A DNA stretch of 64,000 nucleotides from Actinomyces sp. Marseille-P3109 (lineage in GTDB: Bacteria > Actinomycetota > Actinomycetes > Actinomycetales > Actinomycetaceae), in contig NZ_OOHN01000008.1 in NCBI RefSeq assembly GCF_900323545.1, positions 2,432,459-2,496,458 of the forward strand, in the 5' to 3' direction. Under the pieces are notes generated by a model. It was not told where the DNA came from, searched no databases, and saw only the letters and a list, made by a program, of their open reading frames with translations. The position numbers and the translations under genes were made by a program. Below are positions 41,871 to 49,088 of this stretch, piece after piece (the stretch's first letter is position 1; each line of letters opens with the position of its first letter).

Positions 41871-41944
41871 GTGCGCCCGAAGGGATTCGAACCCCCAACC
41901 TTCTGATCCGTAGTCAGATGCTCTATCCGTTGAGCTACAGGCGC
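41869..41944 (-). tRNA. tRNA-Arg (anticodon ACG)
   Basis: The minus strand folds as a tRNA: a 7-bp acceptor (GCGCCTG with CGGGCGC), D-arm GCTCAACGGATAGAGC, anticodon stem TCTGA/TCAGA around loop CTACGGA (anticodon ACG), and T-arm GGGGGTTCGAATCCCTT. The 3' CCA is encoded. A34 should be deaminated to inosine to read CGU, CGC and CGA. Confidence 0.96.
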
Positions 41945-42015
41945 TCGTCGTTGCCGACGGATAGAAGATTACTCAGCGTCCACCCAGGGGACAAATCCGC
42001 GCCCCGTGAGGATGG

Positions 42016-42060
42016 GCACAGGGCCGGAGCCCCGCCGACGACGGAGCTCCGGCCCTGTGC
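42016..42060 (-). terminator. Perfect 15-bp hairpin
   Basis: GCACAGGGCCGGAGC (42016-42030) pairs exactly with GCTCCGGCCCTGTGC (42046-42060) around a 15-nt loop. It lies 44 nt downstream of the minus-strand membrane protein gene ending at 42104 and should end its transcript. Confidence 0.65.
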
Positions 42061-42103
42061 GTGCTGCTACGGCAGCGGTGCTCGTCTGCGAGCCACTGGG
42101 TCC

Positions 42104-43414
42104 CTACCCGACGCTGGTACTCCCGGTGTTGAAAGACCACATCGAGAGGCCGAACGCGCCGAGCACGACAGAGAGGAGGATGCTCAGGACGATGCCGATC
42201 ACCATCCAGATGAGAGCGGCCCTGGCCCAGTTCTTCCTAGCGACCGAGCGGCCGTCGCCGAAGGCGAGCATCAGCAGGTAAATGAGTCCGAACAACGGGA
42301 TGGCGGCCAGGAACGTCGTCAGCATCCAGCTGCCGACGGAGTCGGCGCCCTCGTCGTAGGGCTGCGCCAGCGCGCCGCCGCCCGCCGACTGCCCGAATGA
42401 CGTCCCTGCGGCGGGGGGAACCACGTCGGAGAAGGCGGGGACCTGCCCGGCTGCGGCATCGGAGGAGGGGGCCGAGTCCCACTGGGGCGCCGAGCCCTGC
42501 GACTGGACGGACGGGGCCGACGACGGTGCGGACTGGGCGACCGGCTGCGCCGCCGCGGGAACGAAGGTCTCCGCCGCCTGCTCGGCCTCAGCGCGCGCGG
42601 TGGCCGTGGGGAAGACCGAGGACATGCCGACGTCGCCGTCGTGGCGGCCCCCACTGAAGGGGTGCGAGTGAGGGGCGGGCTGCTGGGCGAAGGCCTGCTG
42701 GTCCTGGGGAACCGCCGGCTGCGCAGGTTGCTGCTCCTGCCAGTGCAGGGTCTCCTGGCCCCCGGCGGCACCCGGAGCCCCACCAGCAACGGGCTCCGAG
42801 GACGTACCCGGCGCCGAGGGGGTACCGGGTGCCGACTGAGCGAGGGGCGAGGCCGCGGCCGCCGCGCCGTCGTCGCCCTGGGGCGCGCCCCAGGCGGGCT
42901 GAGCCGGCTGTTTGTAGGGCGTCGGCTGGGCCGCCGGCTGAACGGATGGTTGCCCGGCCTGGAAGGGCGAGGCACCGGAGCCGCCGAATCCTGCACCTCC
43001 AGCCGGGTCGGACTGACCGAACTGAGGCGGCTGGCCAGGCTGGGGCTGCGGGCTCGGCGGCCCGAACGGATCGGCCCCGCTCTGCTGGGCGTAAGGATTG
43101 CCCTGAGCGTAGGGGTCCGCCGGGGCGGCCCCCGGCTGGGCGGCTGCCCGTGCGGCACCTGTGGGGTAGGCACGCGTCTGTTCCTCGGGCGGAGGCCCAG
43201 CGGGAAGGTCGGGCTGCACGGGGCGCCACGATCCGGCCTGGGCCTGGGCGCCGGGTACCCCACCGGGCACCTGCCCGGCGGCCTGCTGCGACTCGGCGCG
43301 TGCGGCGTCGAGCAGGTCCTGGTTGATGAGGACAGTCCGTGCGTTGAACTCGTCCCCCTCGCCGGGGCGGGGCGATCCGGAGGCCGGAGGCTGGGTTGCG
43401 TCGTGGTCAGACAT
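42104..43414 (-). CDS. Pro/Gln/Ala-rich protein with two C-terminal membrane helices
   Basis: A 436-residue protein of unrecognised family. Residues 1-340 are disordered and built from Pro, Gln, Ala, Gly and Ser, with an N-terminal NARTVLINQDLLDAARA patch of normal composition. The C-terminus has two membrane helices: SVGSWMLTTFLAAIPLFGLI with a short YLLMLAFG continuation, and AALIWMVIGIVLSILLSVVL, joined by a basic loop (DGRSVARKNWAR). The paired helices are CD225/DUF4190-like in outline, but I do not claim membership. GAGGG 6 nt before ATG 43414 supports this start over the longer frame. The design, disordered region plus terminal anchor, resembles the protein at 30682. Confidence 0.72.
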   Translation of the reverse strand: MSDHDATQPPASGSPRPGEGDEFNARTVLINQDLLDAARAESQQAAGQVPGGVPGAQAQAGSWRPVQPDLPAGPPPEEQTRAYPTGAARAAAQPGAAPADPYAQGNPYAQQSGADPFGPPSPQPQPGQPPQFGQSDPAGGAGFGGSGASPFQAGQPSVQPAAQPTPYKQPAQPAWGAPQGDDGAAAAASPLAQSAPGTPSAPGTSSEPVAGGAPGAAGGQETLHWQEQQPAQPAVPQDQQAFAQQPAPHSHPFSGGRHDGDVGMSSVFPTATARAEAEQAAETFVPAAAQPVAQSAPSSAPSVQSQGSAPQWDSAPSSDAAAGQVPAFSDVVPPAAGTSFGQSAGGGALAQPYDEGADSVGSWMLTTFLAAIPLFGLIYLLMLAFGDGRSVARKNWARAALIWMVIGIVLSILLSVVLGAFGLSMWSFNTGSTSVG

Positions 43415-43660
43415 GAGGTCCCTCTCAGTCGAGTACAGCATCACGCTATCCCGGATCAGCGCGGGGCGACACACAGGCACCCCGATCGGCCAGAGGCGAA
43501 CGCGCCGAGCGGGCTTGATTCGTGGGGCTCGGTCGGCGGGGCATGGCCGCAACAGCGGGCTCGTGGAGGCCCGACGCGTTCCGAGACGCCGGTACCGCGC
43601 CAGCAGGCGACCCCGACGACGAGGCCCCGGCGCACTGCTGCGCACCGGTGCTCTTCGCTC

Positions 43661-43750
43661 TGGCGGAGATGGGGAGATTCGAACTCCCGAGGGGCTTCCA
43701 CCCCAACCTCCTTAGCAGGGAGGCGCACTAGGCCACTATGCGACATCTCC
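43661..43750 (-). tRNA. tRNA-Ser (anticodon GCT)
   Basis: A class II tRNA on the minus strand: acceptor GGAGATG/CATCTCC, anticodon loop CTGCTAA (GCT) on stem CCTCC/GGAGG, a long variable arm of about 17 nt (TTGGGGTGGAAGCCCC region), and T-arm GGGAGTTCGAATCTCCC. The discriminator G and CCA are encoded. It reads AGC/AGU. Confidence 0.95.
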
Positions 43751-44015
43751 ATCGCCTTCCCACGGCTCCACCGTAGGATGCACGCGCAGCCTACCGGCAG
43801 GACGCCCCCACGAGCAAACTGCCCGACGACTTTTCGCGGGCACCTTGACGTGAGGCACCCCGGCCACTGGGCGGATGGGCGGCCTGCGGCCGTCACTCAC
43901 GGCCCGAAGTCTCCGGATCCAACGATCCGCCGGCCCTCAGATGCGCACCGGGGCCATAATGTCCCTGGAAGCATGCCATAAGGCGACGAGAGCATGAGCT
44001 GCGCACTGCGAGGAG

Positions 44016-44741
44016 ATGGACAGGGATGAAGAGTCGGTGAGCGAGGAGACGAGTGCGCGGATCACGGCTTTCATCACCGACCTGCGCAAGGCGCTGGAAG
44101 GCGCGGGTGACCCGGCCCGCGCGGAGCAGCAGCGGGCGTACCTCAAGTCCGAGATGGCGATGTACGGAGTCGGGGTCCCGGAAACGCGGTGCCTCTCCCG
44201 AAGGACCGCTGGCGCCCACACCGAGCTGTGGACCGAGGCCACTACCTGGGAGGCCGCGCTGCGGCGCCTGTGGGACGGGGCCGCTCACCGCGAGGAGCGC
44301 TACGCGGCCCTGGCCATCATCCGATCCAAGCTGTCCACATCGCATGCTGGACGCATGGAGTCCCTGGCGCTCTACGAGCATTTTCTGCGCACGGGGCAGT
44401 GGTGGGATCTGGTTGATGAGACCTCCCACGCCGTCGGGCTGGTGGTGCGTCAGCACCCGGCTGCGGCGGCCCGCATGCGCGTGTGGGCCACCGATCCGGA
44501 CATGTGGGTACGGCGCAGCGCCATCATCTGCCAGCTCCAGCACAAGGCCGACACGGACCTCGACCTGCTCACCGGCGTCATCGAGGCCAACCAGGAGGAC
44601 TCGGAGTTCTTCATCCGCAAGGCGATCGGCTGGGCGCTGCGCGACTACGCGCGTACGGACGGCGACTGGGTGCGCACCTTCGTCCAGGGACATCCGGACC
44701 TGTCCCCGCTCAGCCGACGCGAGGCCCTCAAGCACCTGTGA
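44016..44741 (+). CDS. AlkD-like DNA alkylation repair protein
   Basis: A 241-residue all-helical HEAT-like repeat protein of the DNA alkylation repair family. Recognisable segments are QQRAYLKSEMAMYGVGVPE, EERYAALAIIRSKL, TGQWWDLVDETSHAVG, MWVRRSAIICQLQHK and DSEFFIRKAIGWALRDYAR; in AlkD the aromatic and acidic residues in the last two regions contact the lesion. It should excise N3/N7-alkylated purines, though some homologues only bind DNA. The start is uncertain: ATG 44016 has only a very close GAGG, and GTG 44037 is possible. It is monocistronic and unrelated to the secreted-protein array that follows. Confidence 0.85.
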   Translation: MDRDEESVSEETSARITAFITDLRKALEGAGDPARAEQQRAYLKSEMAMYGVGVPETRCLSRRTAGAHTELWTEATTWEAALRRLWDGAAHREERYAALAIIRSKLSTSHAGRMESLALYEHFLRTGQWWDLVDETSHAVGLVVRQHPAAAARMRVWATDPDMWVRRSAIICQLQHKADTDLDLLTGVIEANQEDSEFFIRKAIGWALRDYARTDGDWVRTFVQGHPDLSPLSRREALKHL

Positions 44742-44853
44742 GATTGGGGCGACATCGACCAGGACGGCGGGCCACCGAGGCATGTGCGGACAACGCACAG
44801 CGGAGATGAGAGAAGCGCCCCTCCACCCCCATCTCCTTGGTGCGCGTACCACA

Positions 44854-44886
44854 GGGGATTGATCCCCCTACCGTTCATACTATTTT
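44854..44886 (+). promoter_or_regulatory. Promoter/palindrome module 1 of the secreted-protein array
   Basis: The 14-bp dyad GGGGATTGATCCCC (44854-44867) overlaps a -35 TTGATC, followed after 16 nt by TATTTT as -10. The same layout recurs upstream of the other three paralogues, so the dyad is probably an operator. Confidence 0.6.
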
Positions 44887-44962
44887 CGAGATCTCCTAGT
44901 TGTGCTGCAACAAGCACGAAGTCACCCCGGCTTCGAAGGCCTACCCAAAGGAGAAGACCCCC

Positions 44963-45328
44963 ATGCGACTCACCAAGCGAAGCCTCATCAAGACCACAGC
45001 CATTGGCTCAGCTTTCGTTGGAGCACTAGCACTCGCAGCGCCAGCCTCAGCGAACTCTTTCGGCCCCACAGACTATGGCACTGGTGGCTACGCAATGGTC
45101 TCATACAACGATGCAACTGACACATTCTGCGTATCCAGATCAGGTACAAAGCAGGCATGGGACTTCACCACTATCCGCATCTATCCCGAAACAAGCAGTC
45201 GCGGACCAAGTTACAACTTCGATGTTTGGCAAGGACAAACAAAATGCGTCAGTCTCGAACGAGCGTATGAGGACACTTACTATTACTATCGGGCGGACGA
45301 TGAGACTCCGGTCAACTTTTACAGCTGA
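44963..45328 (+). CDS. Small secreted protein, paralogue 1 of 4
   Basis: A 121-residue precursor. A Sec signal peptide (MRLTKRSLIKTT..., cleavage after APASA) leaves a mature protein of about 90 residues rich in Tyr, Ser, Gly and Asp. It has two Cys (in TFCVS and TKCVSL) that could form a disulfide, a GPSYNF strand, a YYYY run and the terminal VNFYS. It is closest to paralogue 4. No domain is recognised; the pattern suggests a small beta-sandwich secreted or surface protein. AAAGGAG lies about 10 nt before the ATG. Codon use is much less G+C-biased than in neighbours, suggesting acquisition. A hairpin terminator follows at 45392. Confidence 0.75.
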   Translation: MRLTKRSLIKTTAIGSAFVGALALAAPASANSFGPTDYGTGGYAMVSYNDATDTFCVSRSGTKQAWDFTTIRIYPETSSRGPSYNFDVWQGQTKCVSLERAYEDTYYYYRADDETPVNFYS

Positions 45329-45391
45329 ACCAAAAGCACAAGCCTCGCGCAAATCGCGACATCAACAACATCCCCGCTTCCCCTCCTATAT

Positions 45392-45436
45392 CACTCGAGC
45401 CCCCGGCGGCACTTCAACCTGCCGAGGGCTCGAGTG
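45392..45436 (+). terminator. CACTCGAGCCC-type hairpin, copy 1
   Basis: CACTCGAGCCC pairs with GGGCTCGAGTG, with further G+C pairing inside. The same hairpin ends the units at 46661 and 47352, so it is part of the duplicated unit. Confidence 0.65.
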
Positions 45437-45546
45437 CACATGCAGGTTCCTGAATGACGATCTGGCAGGATCACTCCAGATGCGGCTACACGCTGATGGC
45501 AACCCCGCGCACCCCACCATACCCACCCCCTCGTACGCGAACCACA

Positions 45547-45579
45547 GGGGATTGATCCCCCTACCGCTCATACTATTTT
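45547..45579 (+). promoter_or_regulatory. Promoter/palindrome module 2
   Basis: GGGGATTGATCCCC (45547-45560) again overlaps TTGATC and is followed after 16 nt by TATTTT. The downstream 5' leader, with a GTTGTGCAGCAAC-like dyad near 45591, is also conserved. Confidence 0.6.
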
Positions 45580-45653
45580 TGAGGTCTCATGGTTGTGCAG
45601 CAACAGGCAGAGAGATCACCCGGACGTCAGCGTCCAGCCAAAGGAGGCACCCC

Positions 45654-46034
45654 ATGCAACTCACAAAACGGAACCTCATCAAAACCGCCGCCATCGGCTC
45701 AGCTTTTTTTGGAGCACTAGCAATCGCAGCGCCCGCCTCAGCGAACACATTCGAACCGACCTACAACGGCACTTACGGCGACGCGACAATTAGCTACAAC
45801 GACGCAACCGACGACTTCTGCGTAAACGGCATATACAATGGAGCTGATTTTACTGTTGCGCCCTCGAATGCTGGCAGCGGACCGACCTACAACATCCGAG
45901 TCAACGCCGGAGAAACCAAGTGCGTCAGCTTAGCTCGAGCATATGAGGACAGCTCCTACTACTATCAGATGAATACCGTTCATTTCTATCACGGAGTAGC
46001 GTTGGATAACTTCCCGGTATATTTCTACAGCTGA
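45654..46034 (+). CDS. Small secreted protein, paralogue 2 of 4
   Basis: A 126-residue paralogue: signal peptide MQLTKRNLIKTAAIGSAF with an APASAN cleavage region, mature protein with FCV and KCVSL cysteines, GPTYNI strand, YYYQ and C-terminal FYS. It is the most divergent member, with a short insert (YHGVALDN) before the last strand. AAAGGAGG precedes the ATG by 8 nt. Unlike the others it has no CACTCGAG-type terminator after it, so its transcript may run into paralogue 3. Confidence 0.75.
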   Translation: MQLTKRNLIKTAAIGSAFFGALAIAAPASANTFEPTYNGTYGDATISYNDATDDFCVNGIYNGADFTVAPSNAGSGPTYNIRVNAGETKCVSLARAYEDSSYYYQMNTVHFYHGVALDNFPVYFYS

Positions 46035-46110
46035 CCCGAGCACATCAAGACGCTCCTGCCAGACGAACGCGTCATTCCGTCATTCCCATCTCCTTGACAC
46101 ATGTAGCATA

Positions 46111-46146
46111 GGAGATTAATCCCCTACCGCAAAGGCAGATTCCACA
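46111..46146 (+). promoter_or_regulatory. Promoter/palindrome module 3 (degenerate)
   Basis: GGAGATTAATCCCC (46111-46124) keeps one arm of the dyad and changes the other, and the -10 position reads GATTCC. This copy should be a weaker promoter or differently regulated. Confidence 0.5.
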
Positions 46147-46216
46147 GTCTCATAGCTGCACGGCAACAAGCACGAAGCACCCGGACTTCAACGCCCAACA
46201 AAAGGAAACACTCACC

Positions 46217-46588
46217 ATGCGATTCACAAAACGAAACCTCATCAAGACCGCAGCGGTCAGTTCAGCGCTTCTAGGAGCAATTGCTGTCGCTGCACCGGCG
46301 TCCGCCAACTCCTTCGGACCGACCGACTATGCCACAGGAGGATACACAAAAGTCAGTTACGACGACGCGAACGACCAATTCTGCGTCACAGGAACCGGCA
46401 CGGATTACGCAGGAGTCACCGTAGCACCATCAAACGGACGGCGAGGGCCGAGCCATTATATTTCAGTCGGCCCAGGGGCAACAAAGTGCGCCAGCCTAGC
46501 ACGAGCCTTCGAGGACACTCGCTACTTCTATCAGGCAGAAGATCCTCTGACTGGAAACAATTACGACCCAGTCCACTTTTACAGCTGA
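46217..46588 (+). CDS. Small secreted protein, paralogue 3 of 4
   Basis: A 123-residue paralogue with signal peptide MRFTKRNLIKTAAVSSALL and an APASAN cleavage site. The mature part has FCV and KCASL cysteines, RRGPSHYIS, YFYQ and terminal VHFYS. AAAGGAAA precedes the ATG, a weaker ribosome site than in the other copies. Its promoter module is degenerate, so expression may depend on read-through from paralogue 2. A CACTCGAG-type terminator follows at 46661. Confidence 0.75.
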   Translation: MRFTKRNLIKTAAVSSALLGAIAVAAPASANSFGPTDYATGGYTKVSYDDANDQFCVTGTGTDYAGVTVAPSNGRRGPSHYISVGPGATKCASLARAFEDTRYFYQAEDPLTGNNYDPVHFYS

Positions 46589-46660
46589 CCCGAGCACATC
46601 CTGAAGCGTTCACCTGACAATCGAACCATAGCCGCCATTCCCATCTCCCCACTCCCGCAA

Positions 46661-46704
46661 CACTCGAGCCCTCGGCAGCACTTCACCTACCGAGGGCTCG
46701 AGTG
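46661..46704 (+). terminator. CACTCGAGCCC-type hairpin, copy 2
   Basis: CACTCGAGCCC / GGGCTCGAGTG with an inner CGGC-type extension follows paralogue 3. The flanking sequence (CATTCCCATCTCC before it, CAGGTTCCTGA after it) is shared with the other copies. Confidence 0.65.
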
Positions 46705-46814
46705 CATGTCCAGGTTCCTGAGCGGCGATCCGACAGGCCTACTCCAGATACGGCTACAGCTGATCGCGGCCCCACGCGCCCCACCACGCCCACCCTCTGC
46801 ACACGCAAGCCATA

Positions 46815-46847
46815 GGGGATTGATCCCCCTACCTTTCGCACTGATTT
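46815..46847 (+). promoter_or_regulatory. Promoter/palindrome module 4
   Basis: GGGGATTGATCCCC (46815-46828) overlaps TTGATC, with GATTTT at the -10 position after 16 nt, as in modules 1 and 2. Confidence 0.58.
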
Positions 46848-46922
46848 TGAGGTCTCATTGTTGTGCAGCAACCAGTAGAGAAGTCACCCCGACTTCAGCG
46901 CCCACCAAAAGGAGGATACCTC

Positions 46923-47285
46923 ATGCGATTCACAAAGCGAAACCTTATCAAGACCGCCGCTATGGGCTCTGTGTTCATCGGGGCGATGGCGCTCGCAGCG
47001 CCGGCCTCAGCAAACTCTTTCGGCCCAACCGAATACGGCACCAACGGCTACGCAATAGTTAGTTACGACGACGCAAACGACCAATTCTGTGTAACTGAGA
47101 ACTCTGGCTGGTATAAGGGCTTTGCGAACGTCCGTCTTTACCCTGAAACGAACAGTCGCGGCCCAAGCTATAACTTCGACGTTTATGCAGGCGAAACAAA
47201 ATGCGTTAGCCTGAGCAGCGCCTTCGAAGACAGTTACTACTACTACAAAGTGAACCACCACAGCCCGGTCAACTTCTACAGCTGA
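46923..47285 (+). CDS. Small secreted protein, paralogue 4 of 4
   Basis: A 120-residue paralogue with signal peptide MRFTKRNLIKTAAMGSVF and an APASAN cleavage site. The mature protein shares SFGPTEYGTNGYA, FCVTE, SRGPSYNFDV, ETKCVSL, YYYYK and PVNFYS with paralogue 1, so units 1 and 4 look like the most recent duplication. AAAGGAGG lies 7 nt before the ATG. The array ends with a perfect 18-bp hairpin and then a tRNA-Ser gene. Confidence 0.75.
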   Translation: MRFTKRNLIKTAAMGSVFIGAMALAAPASANSFGPTEYGTNGYAIVSYDDANDQFCVTENSGWYKGFANVRLYPETNSRGPSYNFDVYAGETKCVSLSSAFEDSYYYYKVNHHSPVNFYS

Positions 47286-47351
47286 CCCGTAAGCATCATC
47301 CTTGCGAGAATCGCGGCATAGTTACCATTCCCATCTCCCCATTCCCGCAAC

Positions 47352-47393
47352 ACTCGAGCCCCCGGCAGCGCATCGGCTGCCGGGGGCTCGAGT
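47352..47393 (+). terminator. CACTCGAGCCC-type hairpin, copy 3 (perfect 18 bp)
   Basis: The arms 47352-47369 and 47376-47393 are exact complements with a 6-nt loop. It lies between paralogue 4 and the convergent tRNA-Ser and may serve both directions. Confidence 0.7.
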
Positions 47394-47412
47394 AAGTTAT
47401 CAAGTTCCTGAG

Positions 47413-47498
47413 CGGAGAGGGAGGGATTCGAACCCCCGGTGCGCTAGGCGCACAGCGGTTTTCAAGACCGCCACATTCGGCCGCTCTGTCACCTCTCC
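47413..47498 (-). tRNA. tRNA-Ser (anticodon TGA)
   Basis: A class II tRNA on the minus strand: acceptor GGAGAGG/CCTCTCC, anticodon loop CTTGAAA (TGA), a long variable arm (TGTGCGCCTAGCGCA) and T-arm GGGGGTTCGAATCCCTC. The discriminator is G; CCA is not encoded, unlike the other two tRNAs here. It reads UCA and probably UCG/UCU. Confidence 0.95.
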
Positions 47499-47601
47499 AG
47501 GCCGCGCCCTCGGGGCGCGACAGGCACAAACCCTACCATCCCGGTGGACCCGCGGTCACCGCGAGCCCACCCGCGGCCCGCTCGGGAGCACCCGGCGGAC
47601 T

Positions 47602-48951
47602 TCAGGACCTGCCGAAGAACCCGCGCCGGTGCGGCTTGCTGGCACGCGCCGGCAGCAGGGAGTTCGGCTCGTCGAGCCGCCCCTCGGCCAGGGCCTGCCC
47701 GATCGCCGGCCACACCGGCAGGCGGGCCATGAGCGTCGTCTGCAAGGCGTGGTAGATGTCCGGGTGCCCGGCCCAGGTGCGGGTGGAGGGCCGGTTGTCG
47801 CGGTCGAGCTCGTGGGTCCACACACCGGGCGCCTCGATGAGGAACTCCTCGGCGTAGTCGATCCAGGCCCGGTAGCAGTGCTCGTAGTGCTCGACGTCGA
47901 TCTCCCCGCGTCCGTCGTCGAGCAGGGCCTGACGGAGGGCGGCCGAGGCCGAGATGCCCTCGCAGACCACCCAGTGCATGCGCTCGTGGACCACCGGCTT
48001 GCCGTCGAAGTCCGTGGTGTAGACGAACCCGGGGGCGCCGTCGACGCGCCAGCCGTCGGTGCGGGCCTGCTCGAAGATGCGCTCGGCGGCCTCCAGCATC
48101 CAGTCCGGCGCGCTCATGGAGCGGTTGATGAGCGCGCCGCGCAGCTGCACGGTCAAACGCGCCCACTCCAGGCCGTGGCCAGGGGTGACGCCGTAGGGCC
48201 GGAAGGGGTGAGCCGGCTCGTCACGGTTGTAGTCGAGCCGCGGCTCCCAGGAGACGCTGTAGTGCTCGGGCAGGCGCCAGCCGTGCTCGCGGGCTTGCAC
48301 GTTGACCGCGAAGTCGACGATCTTCAGGGCCCGCTCCAGCCAACGCACCTCGCCGGTGACGTCGGCGGTGGCCAGGTAGGCCTCCACCGTGTGCATGGCG
48401 GCGTTGATACCGCGGTAGTCCTCGGGGCCTGTGAAGTCGAAGGCGTAGGACTCGATCGGCATCTGCTGGGCCTCGTCCCACCAGTAGCGGTCCTGGATCG
48501 TCATGGCGTCGCGCAGCAGCTCGTGGGCGCCGGGCCGGTCAGCAGCCGTCGCGGTGGCCGCGGCCAGGAGCACGAAGGCGTGCTGGTAGCACTCCTTGCG
48601 GCCCTCAGGATCGATCGGGACGCCGCGCCCCTCGGCGTCGGGCTCGGGGCCGATCGCCGAGTACCAGCCGCCGTTGACCGAATCGCGCAGGGGACCATTC
48701 AGGGCGCGCACGCCGTGGTCTGCGTAACGCCGGCAGCCGGGAATCCCCATGAGCGCCCCCAGGGAGAAGGCGAAGGTCATGCGGCCGGTGATCCACAGCT
48801 CGACGGAATGGGAGAGGTCCACCTCGCCGTCCTGGCCGATCCATCCGAATCCGGTGGGCACCTGCGCGGCGCGCGCGTAGTGCAGCAGCGCATGCGTCTC
48901 GTAGGCGAGCCAACGCTTGTGCTCGGGCGCGCCGAACCATCCCAGTCCCAT
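47602..48951 (-). CDS. AGE-family sugar epimerase/isomerase
   Basis: A 449-residue (alpha/alpha)6-barrel protein of the N-acylglucosamine 2-epimerase family. Visible family segments: HSVELWITGRMTFAFS, VNGGWYSAIGP, RKECYQHAFVLLAAA, EDYRGINAAMHTVEAYLA, the conserved PGHGLEWARL, WVVCEGISASAAL and GHPDIYHALQTTL near the C-terminus. Two His residues (in PGHGLEW and GHPDIYH) occupy the catalytic positions of aldose-ketose isomerases such as YihS-type sulfoquinovose/mannose isomerases. The specific sugar is not clear. ATG 48951 follows a clean GGAGG. It is transcribed in the same direction as the solute-binding protein gene upstream, after a 137-nt gap. Confidence 0.87.
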   Translation of the reverse strand: MGLGWFGAPEHKRWLAYETHALLHYARAAQVPTGFGWIGQDGEVDLSHSVELWITGRMTFAFSLGALMGIPGCRRYADHGVRALNGPLRDSVNGGWYSAIGPEPDAEGRGVPIDPEGRKECYQHAFVLLAAATATAADRPGAHELLRDAMTIQDRYWWDEAQQMPIESYAFDFTGPEDYRGINAAMHTVEAYLATADVTGEVRWLERALKIVDFAVNVQAREHGWRLPEHYSVSWEPRLDYNRDEPAHPFRPYGVTPGHGLEWARLTVQLRGALINRSMSAPDWMLEAAERIFEQARTDGWRVDGAPGFVYTTDFDGKPVVHERMHWVVCEGISASAALRQALLDDGRGEIDVEHYEHCYRAWIDYAEEFLIEAPGVWTHELDRDNRPSTRTWAGHPDIYHALQTTLMARLPVWPAIGQALAEGRLDEPNSLLPARASKPHRRGFFGRS

Positions 48952-49088
48952 GAGTCCTCCTTGATCCGCTGGGGATCCAAGGCTATCGACCCGCCCCACA
49001 CGGATCAATGCTCAGTCCTGCTCGCCATCCGCTCCTCAGCCGCGACCGCGCCGCCCCTCCGAGCCGACGGCGCCCCGCCCGGCCCCGC

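Noticed and set aside
42796..42812. GAGGACGTAC motif inside the Pro/Gln-rich membrane protein gene
   Set aside because: It has no inverted partner nearby and lies in low-complexity coding sequence; not counted as a member of the repeat family.
44963..47285. Secreted paralogues as lactococcin-972-like bacteriocins
   Set aside because: Size and signal peptide fit, but the Cys pattern, YYYY run and FYS end do not match that family as I know it; left unassigned.
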